Made by a program: the position numbers and the translations under genes. Shown here in pieces: positions 54,516 to 62,339 of a stretch of DNA of 64,000 nucleotides. The notes beneath the pieces were generated by a model. That model was not told the DNA's origin. It saw only the letters and a list, made by a program, of their open reading frames with translations, and did not search any database. How positions within the stretch are numbered: the first letter of the stretch is position 1; each line of letters begins with the position of its first letter. The DNA is from Thermus sediminis (lineage in GTDB: Bacteria > Deinococcota > Deinococci > Deinococcales > Thermaceae), in the NCBI RefSeq assembly GCF_003426945.1, contig NZ_QURO01000004.1, positions 1,964,158 through 2,028,157 on the forward strand. The letters run 5' to 3'.

Positions 54516-54521
54516 TAGACT
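54516..54521 (+). promoter_or_regulatory. -10 hexamer for leaderless Uma2 gene
   Basis: TAGACT, six bases before the ATG at 54528. Confidence 0.5.
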
Positions 54522-54527
54522 GGAACC

Positions 54528-55106
54528 ATGGGCGAAACGGCGAGGCCCCTGGAGCTCCTGGACGCCGAGGCTTACCTGGCCAGGGAAGAGCGGTCCCCCG
54601 TGCGCCACGAGCTGGTGGAGGGGGTACCCTACGCCATGGCGGGGGCGAGCGAGGCCCACAACTTGGTTGGGGGCAACCTCTTCTTCCACCTCCGTCCCCA
54701 TGCCCTGGCCAAAGGGTGCAGGCTTTTTGTTTCCGACATGAAGCTCAAGGTGTCTCCCCGTACCTTCTACTACCCCGATCTCATGGCCGTGTGCGCCGAG
54801 GACCCCCATCCCTACTACAAGGAAAGGCCCTGTCTGCTGGTGGAGGTGCTTTCCGAGAGCACCGAGGCCATTGACCGCCGGGAGAAGCTTTGGCGCTACC
54901 GGGAGATCCCGAGCCTCGAGGCCTACCTCCTGGTGGACGCCAGGGCCCGCCGGGTGGAGGGGTACTTCCGCCAGGGGGAGGGCTGGCTCTACCGCCTTTG
55001 GGAGGAGGAGGGGGAGGTGGAGGTGCCCTGCCTGGGAGCCCGCCTTTCCCTTTTCGCCCTTTACGAAGGGGTGGAGCTGGAGGGGGCTGGAAGCTCCCCC
55101 TTCTAG
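54528..55106 (+). CDS. Uma2 family endonuclease-like protein, copy 3
   Basis: The 192 aa protein has LLDAEAYLAREERSPVRHEL, VEGVPYAMAGASEAHNLVGG, YYPDLMAVC, PCLLVEVLSESTEAIDRREK and LEAYLLVDARARRVEGYF, the Uma2 PD-(D/E)XK pattern (Asp, Glu and a late Lys). It is close to the next gene, which faces it, and more distant from the pair at 46.7-47.7 kb. Confidence 0.9.
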   Translation: MGETARPLELLDAEAYLAREERSPVRHELVEGVPYAMAGASEAHNLVGGNLFFHLRPHALAKGCRLFVSDMKLKVSPRTFYYPDLMAVCAEDPHPYYKERPCLLVEVLSESTEAIDRREKLWRYREIPSLEAYLLVDARARRVEGYFRQGEGWLYRLWEEEGEVEVPCLGARLSLFALYEGVELEGAGSSPF

Positions 55107-55134
55107 CCCGCCCGTGCCCTGGACTCGGATGGCT

Positions 55135-55677
55135 TTAGAGGTCTGCGTACACCTCTTGGAGGTCCAAAAACCCCTCTAAGCAGGGGAGGGGCAGGCGGCC
55201 CTCCTCCACCTCCTGGTAGACCCAGCCCCCTTCCTCCCGGTAGTAGCCGAAGGCCTGGGGAGCGCGGGAGTCCACCAGCAAGTAGGCCTGAAGGGTGGGC
55301 AAGCCCAGGTACTTGCGGAGCTTTTCCCTCCGGTCTGTGCCCTCCGTGGACTCCGAGAGGACCTCTATCACCAAGCAGGGCCTTTCCTTGTAGTACTCCC
55401 CCGGGTCCTCTTCGCAGACCACCATGAGGTCGGGGTAGTAGACCGTGGCCGCGTCCACCTTGAGCCGCATGTCGCTTGCGTAGAGGCGGCACCCCTTTTT
55501 CCGAACCAGGGGGCCTAGGGCCAGGACCAGGTTTACCACCACCCGGTTGTGCCGGTCGCTGGCCCCGGCCATGGCGTAGGGGAAACCTTCCACCAGCTCG
55601 TGCTTCTGCGTGGCCTCCCGCTCCAGGGCCAGGTACTCCTCCAGGGTGAGGGGCCGCACCGCCTTGGCCACGCCCAT
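55135..55677 (-). CDS. Uma2 family endonuclease-like protein, copy 4
   Basis: The 180 aa protein has LTLEEYLALEREATQKHELV, EGFPYAMAGASDRHNRVVVN, YYPDLMVVC, PCLVIEVLSESTEGTDRREK and LQAYLLVDSRAPQAFGYY. ATG 55677 is placed by TACACT (55689-55684), six bases upstream; a longer frame from 55764 has no such signal. It converges with copy 3 and both look intact. Confidence 0.9.
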   Translation of the reverse strand: MGVAKAVRPLTLEEYLALEREATQKHELVEGFPYAMAGASDRHNRVVVNLVLALGPLVRKKGCRLYASDMRLKVDAATVYYPDLMVVCEEDPGEYYKERPCLVIEVLSESTEGTDRREKLRKYLGLPTLQAYLLVDSRAPQAFGYYREEGGWVYQEVEEGRLPLPCLEGFLDLQEVYADL

Positions 55678-55683
55678 GCCTAG

Positions 55684-55689
55684 AGTGTA
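55684..55689 (-). promoter_or_regulatory. -10 hexamer for leaderless Uma2 gene
   Basis: TACACT on the minus strand, six bases before the ATG at 55677. Confidence 0.5.
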
Positions 55690-55803
55690 GCCCAGGCCGA
55701 AGGGGGATGGGCGCCCGAAGCCCCCGGGTCCTTGCCCTAGGCGGTTTCTAGGGCACCCCTGCAAGCGTCCCGCATGTGCAGGAGCCGGACGCGATGGGAA
55801 AGG

Positions 55804-56103
55804 CTACGCCGCCTCATGGATAGGGCGGGCCTCCTTCAGGACCTCCTCCCGAAGGTAAGGGCTCAGGCTTCCCGGGGTGTGGAGGTCCACCCTGCGCCCG
55901 AAGAGGCGGGTCAGCTCCTCCTGAAGCCTCACAAAGCCCAGGCCTGGGGTGCGCCCGGGGAAGAACTCCACCACGAGGTCCACGTCGCTTTCCTTGTCGG
56001 CCTCGCCCCGGGCGAAGGAGCCGAAGAGGAGGAGGCGCCGGACCCCGTACCGACGGCAGACCTCCGCCAGGGCTTGGGAAGGGAAGGGTACCTGCGGGGT
56101 CAT
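55804..56103 (-). CDS. MNT-type nucleotidyltransferase (solitary)
   Basis: The protein is about 99 aa: SQALAEVCRRYGVRRLLLFG, then SFARGEADKESDVDLVVEF with the GS-x10-D-x-D nucleotidyltransferase signature, and FVRLQEELTRLFGRRVDLHT. Such MNT proteins are antitoxins that AMPylate a HEPN toxin. No HEPN gene is next to it here. ATG could be 56103 or 56115; TAAAAT overlaps the earlier one, so 56103 is chosen. Confidence 0.85.
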   Translation of the reverse strand: MTPQVPFPSQALAEVCRRYGVRRLLLFGSFARGEADKESDVDLVVEFFPGRTPGLGFVRLQEELTRLFGRRVDLHTPGSLSPYLREEVLKEARPIHEAA

Positions 56104-56304
56104 AGCCTGCTTCATTTTAGCGAAAGGGAGCGTCAGGGGTGCGGCCCCTCTTTCTCCCCAGGGGGGGAGGGGGCTGGAGGCACCGGTCGCCCGCCCCGGC
56201 CCCCGGCCCATGGGTTGTTGGCGGGGGCTTGGGTCCTGGTTGATGAACTACCGGGTTGCCCGCAAGGGCAATGATGTCCCGGGCGGGCCTGTAGAGTCTT
56301 GGCG

Positions 56305-56649
56305 CTAGGGCAGGGTGAAGCTCCCGCCCGAGCGGCTTTGCACCTCCACCCGGAAGAACTGCCCCGTCCAGGTGACCTGGCAGGAGGCCACCCCAGGCCC
56401 GGGGTCCGGGACGCTGTAGCTTCCCGCCGCGAAGCCGTCCGTGCAGTCCCCGCCCACAGGGGAGGCCCCGGGGTCCTCGGCCACATGGGCCCAGGCGGCC
56501 TTCAGGACATTGTGGGCGTGGGCCAGGGCCAGTCGGTCCTCGGCGAGCCTGCGAGCGCTTAAGAGGTTGGCTATCAGAAGCGAAGCGAGGACCCCGATGG
56601 CAGCTAAAACCACGACGATTTCTGGAAGGGAAAATCCCTTGTTGAGCAT
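56305..56649 (-). CDS. type IV pilin-like protein
   Basis: The 114 aa protein has a class III prepilin signal: NKGFSLPEIVVVLAAIGVLA, cleaved after Gly with Glu at +5, then a long hydrophobic helix. The head has a Cys pair (DCTDGFAAGSYSV and ASCQVTW) shared with the next pilin. It lies 62 bases after that gene, past a terminator, and is probably a lower-expressed paralogue. Confidence 0.87.
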   Translation of the reverse strand: MLNKGFSLPEIVVVLAAIGVLASLLIANLLSARRLAEDRLALAHAHNVLKAAWAHVAEDPGASPVGGDCTDGFAAGSYSVPDPGPGVASCQVTWTGQFFRVEVQSRSGGSFTLP

Positions 56650-56668
56650 ATGGGCCTCGGTGAAAGAA

Positions 56669-56691
56669 GGGGGCAGGATTACCCTGCCCCC
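56669..56691 (-). terminator. terminator after the major-type pilin gene
   Basis: GGGGGCAGG, five-base loop, CCTGCCCCC, followed on the minus strand by TTCTTT. Confidence 0.75.
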
Positions 56692-56711
56692 TAGGCGGTT
56701 AGTAGCTCAGG

Positions 56712-57065
56712 TTAGGGGAACGTCTTAGAGAAGTTGCCGGGAGCGGTGACGGTAATCGTGAAGCTATCGGGGCCGGTAGCGTTGTAAGTGCAACCCACAC
56801 CAGCGGGAGCCTGTCCAACGCTAAAGGAACCGGCCGTGAAGCCATCGGCGCAGTTTGTGTCGTTGATGTCCTGGGCTGAATGCTGAGGACTCTCGGCCAG
56901 ATAGGCGGCGACCACCTTGTAGACGTTCTGCCCATGGGCCACCGCCGCCTGCTGGGTGGCCGTGCGCCGGGCGTTGAGCAGGTTGGGCACCAGCACCGCC
57001 GCCAGGATGCCGATGATGGCGATGACGATCAGGAGCTCAATCAGGGTAAAGCCTTTAGTCCGCAT
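56712..57065 (-). CDS. type IV major pilin-like protein
   Basis: The 117 aa protein starts RTKGFTLIELLIVIAIIGIL, a perfect class III prepilin signal with Glu5. The head is small, with NCADGFTAGSFSVG and VGCTYN forming a probable disulfide. It has a strong promoter, a long leader of about 125 bases with AAGGAGAAG as RBS, and its own terminator, so high expression is expected. It may be PilA4/PilA5-like; which pilus it forms is not clear. Confidence 0.9.
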   Translation of the reverse strand: MRTKGFTLIELLIVIAIIGILAAVLVPNLLNARRTATQQAAVAHGQNVYKVVAAYLAESPQHSAQDINDTNCADGFTAGSFSVGQAPAGVGCTYNATGPDSFTITVTAPGNFSKTFP

Positions 57066-57197
57066 ACTTTCTTCTCCTTAGGGTTTTCCGCGCCTTCATC
57101 CATTCGCGCGGCCATGAGTGCCTGGAGCCGATTTGCCTACCGAACCTTAACCTTGCGCCTTACTGCCCTAACCGCTTCCCACCTCCTTTCTAGCTCT

Positions 57198-57226
57198 ATC
57201 TTTTGGCCCCTTGGGGCCCTTGTCAA
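57198..57226 (-). promoter_or_regulatory. major-type pilin promoter
   Basis: On the minus strand TTGACA (57226-57221), 17 bases, AAAGAT (57203-57198). The -35 touches the preceding hairpin. Confidence 0.75.
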
Positions 57227-57243
57227 CCCCCCTTTTGGGGGGG
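57227..57243 (-). terminator. hairpin after the minor pilin operon
   Basis: Six C and six to seven G around a four-base loop; on the minus strand the hairpin ends directly at TTGACA of the next promoter. Confidence 0.55.
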
Positions 57244-57286
57244 TCATCCTCAGGATGGGGGAGGGGTGTTAAAACCATGTGAAAAG

Positions 57287-57904
57287 CTACGGGACGTTCC
57301 GGGGGTAGACCCGGATGGTATAGGCCTCGTTGGGACCGGGGACGCGCAAGGTGCGCCCCGCTTCCTGGGCTTTGAGCCGGATGTTGAGGGTAATGGAGGT
57401 GGGGGAGGCGCCCACCCGGAAAGGGGCCAGGTTGGGGTCGTTGTCCACCAGGTCCAGCACCACGTAGGGCTGGGCGTTGCTGAAGGTGGCGGTGTTGCAC
57501 CCTAGGTTGCTGAGGCGGTACTCCCTGAGCATGAGGGTGTGGGTGTCGGCCCAGGGGTCGGGGGCCTTGTAGTCCTCCCCGACCCCGGACCGCGGTTCTA
57601 GGCGGTAGGCCCTTAGGGCGCATTTTCCCGGGTTTACGGGGTCTGGCACTAGGACGGCTAAGCAGGTGGGGGGAGCGCAGGCTTGCCCGTTTAGGGTGGT
57701 GGAGTTGAACACCCGTTGCGCTTCCTGGAGGGTGTCCGCCAGGTAGCCCGCGGCGTCCTTGAGCTCCTCTAGGAGTTGCGCCTGTTTGCGGGCGAGGCGG
57801 TTGGCCCCTAAGCTCCCCTGGGTGAAGGCGAGGAGGGCGGCGGTGAAGACGGCCAGCACCGCCAAGGCCACCAGGGTCTCCAGCAGGGAGAATCCCTTTC
57901 TCAT
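57287..57904 (-). CDS. minor pilin, PilA3/PilW-like
   Basis: The 205 aa protein begins RKGFSLLETLVALAVLAVFT, a prepilin signal with Glu5, and has a large head with two Cys pairs (ACAPPTC, LGCNTATFS). It overlaps the upstream minor pilin gene by four bases. Minor pilins form the tip and prime assembly; this one is the last of the comZ-type operon. Confidence 0.88.
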   Translation of the reverse strand: MRKGFSLLETLVALAVLAVFTAALLAFTQGSLGANRLARKQAQLLEELKDAAGYLADTLQEAQRVFNSTTLNGQACAPPTCLAVLVPDPVNPGKCALRAYRLEPRSGVGEDYKAPDPWADTHTLMLREYRLSNLGCNTATFSNAQPYVVLDLVDNDPNLAPFRVGASPTSITLNIRLKAQEAGRTLRVPGPNEAYTIRVYPRNVP

Positions 57905-58323
57905 AGCGGCCACTCCCGGTAGAAGGTGTAGGTCCTGCCCCCGCCCTCGAGGGTGAGCCTCACCGCCACCAGGCGGCAGGGACCCGGGGAGCAGGCCACC
58001 GTGCAGGTGTACCCCGAGGAGGGGTCCCCGGCGCAAGGGGCGAAGCTAAGGGGCTGGGTCGGGTCCAGGCGCCCCGCCGCCGCCAGGGCCACGCTGAAGC
58101 CAGCGGTCTGGCCCAAGGGGGGAAGGCGGAGCGCGTTATTGTAGGTGCTCTCCCTCCTTGCCCGCTCCAGGTAGTCCTTGGCCACCACCACCGCCCGGGC
58201 TTCCAGGCTAGCGCCCCGGTTCACCTGGAAGACCCCGAGGAGCCCCCCGAGAATGGCGGCGCTGAGGAGGCCGAAGACGGCGAGGGCCACCAGAAGCTCC
58301 AGCAGGGAAAAGCCCTTTTTCAC
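57901..58323 (-). CDS. minor pilin, PilA2/PilV-like
   Basis: The 140 aa protein begins KKGFSLLELLVALAVFGLLS with Glu5. The head has four cysteines (FAPCAGD, YTCTVACSPGPC). It overlaps both neighbours by four bases. Confidence 0.88.
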   Translation of the reverse strand: MKKGFSLLELLVALAVFGLLSAAILGGLLGVFQVNRGASLEARAVVVAKDYLERARRESTYNNALRLPPLGQTAGFSVALAAAGRLDPTQPLSFAPCAGDPSSGYTCTVACSPGPCRLVAVRLTLEGGGRTYTFYREWPL

Positions 58324-58763
58324 CGCACCACCACCCTTCCCGTCACACCGATCACGTGCACGTTCCTCATGAGCCCTGGGTAGCGGGCGTGCTTAAGGGT
58401 GAACTTCTTCAGGGGTGCGTCCGTGGTGCCGTACGGGGGGTGGAAGGCCACGTCCAGGGGTGGGAAGTTCCTGTGGTTGGTCCCGTCCACGATCGCTTGG
58501 GATAGCCTCTGGGTGGGGGCGTTGAGGTTGGCGCACTCGCCCCCCACGGCAAAGCCCTCCCGCCAAACCCGGACGCACCTTGGGCTATTGGTTCGCTTGG
58601 CCTCGGTCCGGGCGTACTGGAAGGCCTGGGCCAGGGAGCGGGCGGCCTCGTCCAGCTCCGCCTGGGCCCGAAAGCGGAGGAGGTTGGGGGTTCCGAGGCC
58701 GGCGAGGAGGCCCAGGACGGCGAGCACGATCAGGAGCTCCAACAGGGAAAGGCCCCGCCTCAT
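58320..58763 (-). CDS. minor pilin, PilA1/GspH (FimT)-like
   Basis: The 147 aa protein begins RRGLSLLELLIVLAVLGLLA with Glu5, then TPNLLRFRAQAELDEAARSL and LAQAFQYARTEAKRTN, the GspH/FimT head start, and CVRVWREGFAVGGEC with a Cys pair. It overlaps the comZ-like gene and the next pilin by four bases. Confidence 0.88.
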   Translation of the reverse strand: MRRGLSLLELLIVLAVLGLLAGLGTPNLLRFRAQAELDEAARSLAQAFQYARTEAKRTNSPRCVRVWREGFAVGGECANLNAPTQRLSQAIVDGTNHRNFPPLDVAFHPPYGTTDAPLKKFTLKHARYPGLMRNVHVIGVTGRVVVR

Positions 58764-59892
58764 AGGCGCCTCCAGGTGCCGGGTACGGCCACCACCCGGG
58801 TTCCCCCGCTGGCCACCCTAAGCCCTTGGAGCACCTGGGGATCGTAGACGATCTTGCCGCCCCCTTGGCCCGTGCCGGCGATCTGGGTCCAGCACTCGTT
58901 GCCGGTGCAGCTCTGCAAGTCCGCCACGCCCTCCACCACCACGGCCCCGGTTAGGACCGCGTTGCCCTGCTGGTCGTAATCCCCCGCCACGTAGATGAGC
59001 CCCCGGGGATGGCGGTGGGAGGGGGCCCCCTCCACTCCACGGCCACCCGTCCCGTGGCCAGGTCCACCTCGCGGAGGGTGCCCTCGAGGCCGTTCACTCT
59101 AATGGTCTGCCCTGGGATTAGGCCGCGGGCGTCGTTGAGGAACAGGGTGTCCGGGGGGCCATAGGACTTCACGCCAAACTGCACCAGGTGGACCTGGGCC
59201 CCCGGAAGGACGAGGTCCGTGGGGCCTGGGGTGAAGAGGGGGCTGAGGGTGAGGGTGTTCCCATCCTTGCCCTCCACCCGGTAGGTCTTCGGAGCGCCTC
59301 CGGTGGGGATCTGCACGTAGCTACCGAGGGGGATCAGGGTGGCGTCCTGAACGCCTAGGGTGAAGCTCCCGCTTGGGGGCACGAGGAGGTTCAAGAACAG
59401 GCTAGTTGTGGTGACCTCGAGGAGCCCCGTGGCGCTCCCGAAGTCCTGGCCGATGACCTGGGCGTCCCCTCTGACCTCTATGCGGGGCCTCGAGGTGAGG
59501 GCAGCGGGGATGGCCCCTGTGAACCCGCAACTCACGGAAAAGGTCCGTTCTACTCGGGCCCTCGTCCCCCCAGACTGGGCCACCGCCTGAACCCTGACCG
59601 TTCCCCCGCCTGGGGGTACGGCCGTTTGCCCATCGGGGTACCTGTAGCTGGCCTCCAAGCCAGGGCCTAGGGTGTAATCCGTCGGCAGGTCTCTCCCGCA
59701 CCGGACCAGGAGGGGAAGGGCCTCGAGGGCGCTTTCCGCCAGGGTAAAGGCCTGGTACGTGGCCCGCTCGGAGGCCCCGCCCCTTAGGGCGCCCAAGGCC
59801 ATGTAGCCGGTGGCCGCAAGAAGGCTCGTGAAGACCACCATCAGGACCACCAGGGTAATAGGGGTTGCAATACCCTTCCTCATACCCTTCAT
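58760..59892 (-). pseudogene. ComZ/PilX-like pilus protein, single-base frameshift
   Basis: The joined product is about 377 aa. It begins KGMRKGIATPITLVVLMVVF, a PilX-type membrane start without Glu5, then YQAFTLAESALEALPLLVRC, the family region, and a beta-rich domain (FNLDARGLIP-like LFLNDARGLIPGQTIRVNG). At 59000-59008 one base is missing: the frame leaves at PPPTAIP and continues as RGLIYVAGDYDQQGNAVLTG to the TAG at 58760. With one more C the gene is whole. ComZ is needed for DNA uptake in Thermus and sits on pili; orthology is probable, not certain. ATG 59892 or 59883 may be used. Confidence 0.75.
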
Positions 59893-59917
59893 GATGGGGG
59901 CCCAGGCCCCGGCGTGC

Positions 59918-59973
59918 ATCCCCCAAAAGGGGGATACAACACCACCCCCTGCTGGCCTGGGCCAGCACGGGGG
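59918..59973. repeat. two hairpins between divergent comZ-like and thiolase genes
   Basis: ATCCCCC-AAAA-GGGGGAT (59918-59935) and CCCCCTGCTGGC with GCCAGCACGGGGG (59945-59973, one bulged base). Both genes start away from them, so they are not ordinary terminators. The second resembles the dyads at 61504-61531 and 35521-35550. Confidence 0.6.
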
Positions 59974-59996
59974 CCCCGGCAGAAGGTGCCCAAGGG

Positions 59997-60002
59997 TATG
60001 AT
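59997..60002 (+). promoter_or_regulatory. -10 hexamer for leaderless thiolase gene
   Basis: TATGAT, six bases before the ATG at 60009. Confidence 0.5.
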
Positions 60003-60008
60003 GGGCCT

Positions 60009-61199
60009 ATGCAGGAGGTCTACATCGTTTCCGCGGCCAGGACCCCCATCGGCCGGTTCGGGGGGGTCCTGAAGGACGTGAGCCCCGTGGAGCTTGGGGC
60101 CCACGCCATGCGGGCGGCCCTGGAGCGGGCCGGGGTGGAGGGGAAGGACCTGGACCTCTACGTCTTCGGCAACGTCCTAAGGGCGGGGCACGGGCAGCTT
60201 TTGCCCAGGCAGGCGGCCCTTAGGGCGGGCATCCCCAAGGAGGTGGACGGGTACGGGGTGGACATGGTCTGCGCCTCGGGGATGATGGCCCTCATCAACG
60301 CCGACCAGTTCATCAGGACGGGGGAGGCCCACCTGGTCCTGGCCGGGGGGATGGAGTCCATGAGCCAGGCGGGCTTCTACCTCTCCCACCGGGCCCGGTG
60401 GGGGTACAAGTTCCTCATGGGGGCCCCGGAGGGGCTACAGGACATCCTCCTCCGGGACGGGCTTTCCGACCCCTTCACGGGGGAGGCCATGGGGGAGCAG
60501 GCGGAAAGGCTGGCCCAGGACTACGGGGTGGGGCGGGAGGAGGTGGACGAGGCCGCCTACCTCTCCCACCGGCGGGCCTGGGAGGCCACGGAGGGGGGCC
60601 TCTTCGCCTTTGAGATCGCTCCCCTCGAGGTCCCGGGGAAGAAGGGCCCGGTGGTGGTGGAGAAGGACGAGGGCATCCGCCCCGAGACCACCCTCGAGTC
60701 CCTGGCCGCCCTGAGGCCCGCCTTCCGGAAGGACGGCATCCTCACCGCGGGCAACGCCAGCCAGATCTCCGACGGGGCGGCGGCCCTTCTCCTGGCCTCG
60801 GGGGAGGCGGTGCGGGCCCACGGGCTTAAGCCCATCGCCAAGGTATTGGGCGGGGCCTGGGCCGCCGGGGAGCCCTGGCGCTTCCCCGAGGCCCCCATCC
60901 CCGCGGTGAGGCGGCTTCTGGAGAGGTTGGGCATGAGGATCTCGGACTTCGGCCTCTTTGAGAACAACGAGGCCTTCGCCCTGAACAACATCCTCTTCAG
61001 CCGCCTCCTCTCCGTCCCCTACGAGCGCCTCAACGTCTTCGGGGGGGCGGTGGCCCTGGGCCACCCCATCGGGGCGAGCGGGGCCAGGATCGTGGTGACC
61101 CTCCTGAACGCCCTCCGGGTGAGGGGGGAGGAAAGGGGCCTCGCCGCCATCTGCCACGGGACCGGGGGGTCCACGGCGTTGGCGGTGGAGCGGGTGTAG
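60009..61199 (+). CDS. acetyl-CoA acetyltransferase (thiolase)
   Basis: The 396 aa thiolase has EVYIVSAARTPIGRFGGVLK, the nucleophile region VDMVCASGMMALINADQF (active Cys near 90), FENNEAFALNN and the C-terminal GGAVALGHPIGASGARIVVT plus ICHGTGGSTALAVE with the second Cys replaced by the usual C-x-G motif shape. It joins or splits acetoacetyl-CoA, or cleaves longer 3-ketoacyl-CoA. No beta-oxidation genes are adjacent. Confidence 0.94.
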   Translation: MQEVYIVSAARTPIGRFGGVLKDVSPVELGAHAMRAALERAGVEGKDLDLYVFGNVLRAGHGQLLPRQAALRAGIPKEVDGYGVDMVCASGMMALINADQFIRTGEAHLVLAGGMESMSQAGFYLSHRARWGYKFLMGAPEGLQDILLRDGLSDPFTGEAMGEQAERLAQDYGVGREEVDEAAYLSHRRAWEATEGGLFAFEIAPLEVPGKKGPVVVEKDEGIRPETTLESLAALRPAFRKDGILTAGNASQISDGAAALLLASGEAVRAHGLKPIAKVLGGAWAAGEPWRFPEAPIPAVRRLLERLGMRISDFGLFENNEAFALNNILFSRLLSVPYERLNVFGGAVALGHPIGASGARIVVTLLNALRVRGEERGLAAICHGTGGSTALAVERV

Positions 61200-61202
61200 G
61201 GT

Positions 61203-61436
61203 GTGGTGGACCTCATCGTGGCGGACCCTGAGGTGATGGGAGGGAAGCCTGTAGTGGCGGGGACCCGGATCACCGTGGAGGAGATCCTCCGCCGCCTCGC
61301 CGCTGGGGAGAGCCCAGAGGCCCTCCTGGAAGCCCTCCCCCGGCTGACCCCGGAGGGCCTGCGCACCGCTTTGCTCTACGCGGCCGAGGTCCTCGGGGCA
61401 GAGAGGGTCTACCCCTACCCGGACCAAGCCGCGTGA
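61203..61436 (+). CDS. DUF433 antitoxin-like protein
   Basis: The 77 aa protein has VMGGKPVVAGTRITVEEILR and LAAGESPEALLEALPRLTPE, diagnostic of DUF433, a winged-helix antitoxin family usually paired with a DUF5615 PIN-like toxin. GTG 61203 or 61206 may start it. Its stop overlaps a GTG opening a toxin-like N-terminus (KRLAGEGVDAP) that is soon lost. Confidence 0.88.
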   Translation: MVDLIVADPEVMGGKPVVAGTRITVEEILRRLAAGESPEALLEALPRLTPEGLRTALLYAAEVLGAERVYPYPDQAA

Positions 61437-61500
61437 AGCGCCTCGCCGGCGAGGGGGTGGATGCTCCGTGGTCCTTCGGTTACAGGAGGAACGGTTTATA
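61433..61500 (+). pseudogene. vestige of a DUF5615-type toxin
   Basis: The frame starting GTG 61433 reads KRLAGEGVDAPWSFGYRRNG, resembling the start of DUF5615 proteins (a conserved ADEGVDAPVV-like strand). It then runs into the hairpin at 61504. Nothing of the rest remains. Confidence 0.4.
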
Positions 61501-61503
61501 CCA

Positions 61504-61531
61504 CCCCATGCTGGCTTGGGCCAGCATGGGG
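61504..61531. terminator. bidirectional terminator
   Basis: CCCCATGCTGG, loop CTTGGG, CCAGCATGGGG: an 11-bp perfect stem between convergent genes. Closely related to the dyad at 59945-59973. Confidence 0.7.
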
Positions 61532-61541
61532 TATTACTTCC

Positions 61542-61850
61542 CTAGAGGACCCCGTCCAGCTCAAAGGCCTCGAGGCGGAACTCCTCCAGGGCCACGCGGA
61601 AGGCCCCATTTTGCGCCAGGAAGCGGGCCGCTGCCCACAGGGTTTCCTCCACCCACTTTGGGTCGTTCCCCAGGAGGCTCAGGCCCACCACCTCGTACCC
61701 CCAGGCGTCCAGGCCGTGGAGCCTGGCGGCGGACACGGGGAAGCGGGCCTTCACCCTCTCCAGGGCAGGCTTGATGAGGGCCCGCTTCTCCTTGAGGCTC
61801 CGGGCCCCGGTTTCCAGCCTGGCGGTGTAGAGGCCGAGGTACACCTTCAT
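61542..61850 (-). CDS. DUF503 protein
   Basis: The 102 aa protein starts VYLGLYTARLETGARSLKEK and RALIKPALERVKARFPVSAA, the DUF503 opening, with WGYEVVGLSLLGNDPKWVEE after it. The family is small, ferredoxin-like and of unknown function, often near ribosome genes. AGGAGGG precedes its ATG; TTGTCA-N18-CAAACT may be its promoter. Confidence 0.9.
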   Translation of the reverse strand: MKVYLGLYTARLETGARSLKEKRALIKPALERVKARFPVSAARLHGLDAWGYEVVGLSLLGNDPKWVEETLWAAARFLAQNGAFRVALEEFRLEAFELDGVL

Positions 61851-61913
61851 GGGAGGTCCCTCCTAGTTTGCTTCGGTAGGCGCCCCGCTGACAAGGGCGG
61901 AGCGCCTTTGGGC

Positions 61914-62020
61914 TAAGTACCCCACCGCGGCTTTCGCCGCGGCGGGGGCCCCAAAAAGGCCTTGCCAGAGCTCCCACCTGGACATCCCATGTTGCGAAAC
62001 CAACGTACGGGCCCTTAGCC
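61914..62020. repeat. intergenic repeat, copy B
   Basis: Second copy of the element at 53256-53360: the 46-base block with hairpin CCGCGGC-TTTC-GCCGCGG, then CATGTTGCGAAACCAA, ending CTTAGCC. In this copy the end of the element supplies TAGCC of the -10 hexamer for the MNT gene. Confidence 0.72.
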
Positions 62021-62021
62021 T
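62016..62021 (+). promoter_or_regulatory. -10 hexamer for leaderless MNT gene
   Basis: TAGCCT, six bases before the ATG at 62028, partly inside the repeat. Confidence 0.5.
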
Positions 62022-62027
62022 AAGGGT

Positions 62028-62315
62028 ATGGGCCTCGAGGAGGTGCGGGCCATTTTGGAAGCCCACCGGGGGGAGCTTAAGGCTCTTGGCGTTCGGGAGG
62101 TCTATGTGTTTGGCTCCATCGCCCGGGGCGAGGCCAGCCCGGAGAGCGACGTGGACCTCATCGTGGTGCTGGAGCGCCCTCTGGGATTCGCCTTCTTTGA
62201 ACTGAAGGAGCGCCTGGAAGCCTGGCTTGGCCGATCTGTGGACCTCACAACCCCTGATGGCCTGCGGGAGGACCTCAGGGAAAGCGCTTTGCGGGGCGCC
62301 GTTCGTGCGGCCTAG
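62028..62315 (+). CDS. MNT nucleotidyltransferase antitoxin
   Basis: The 95 aa protein has LGVREVYVFGSIARGEASPE then SDVDLIVVL, the GS-x10-D-x-D motif of MNT antitoxins, and FFELKERLEAWLGRSVDLTT. It directly precedes a HEPN gene. In the MntA-HepT type it AMPylates the HEPN toxin to block it. Confidence 0.92.
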   Translation: MGLEEVRAILEAHRGELKALGVREVYVFGSIARGEASPESDVDLIVVLERPLGFAFFELKERLEAWLGRSVDLTTPDGLREDLRESALRGAVRAA

Positions 62316-62339
62316 GGCATAAAGGAGCGCTTAGGGGAC

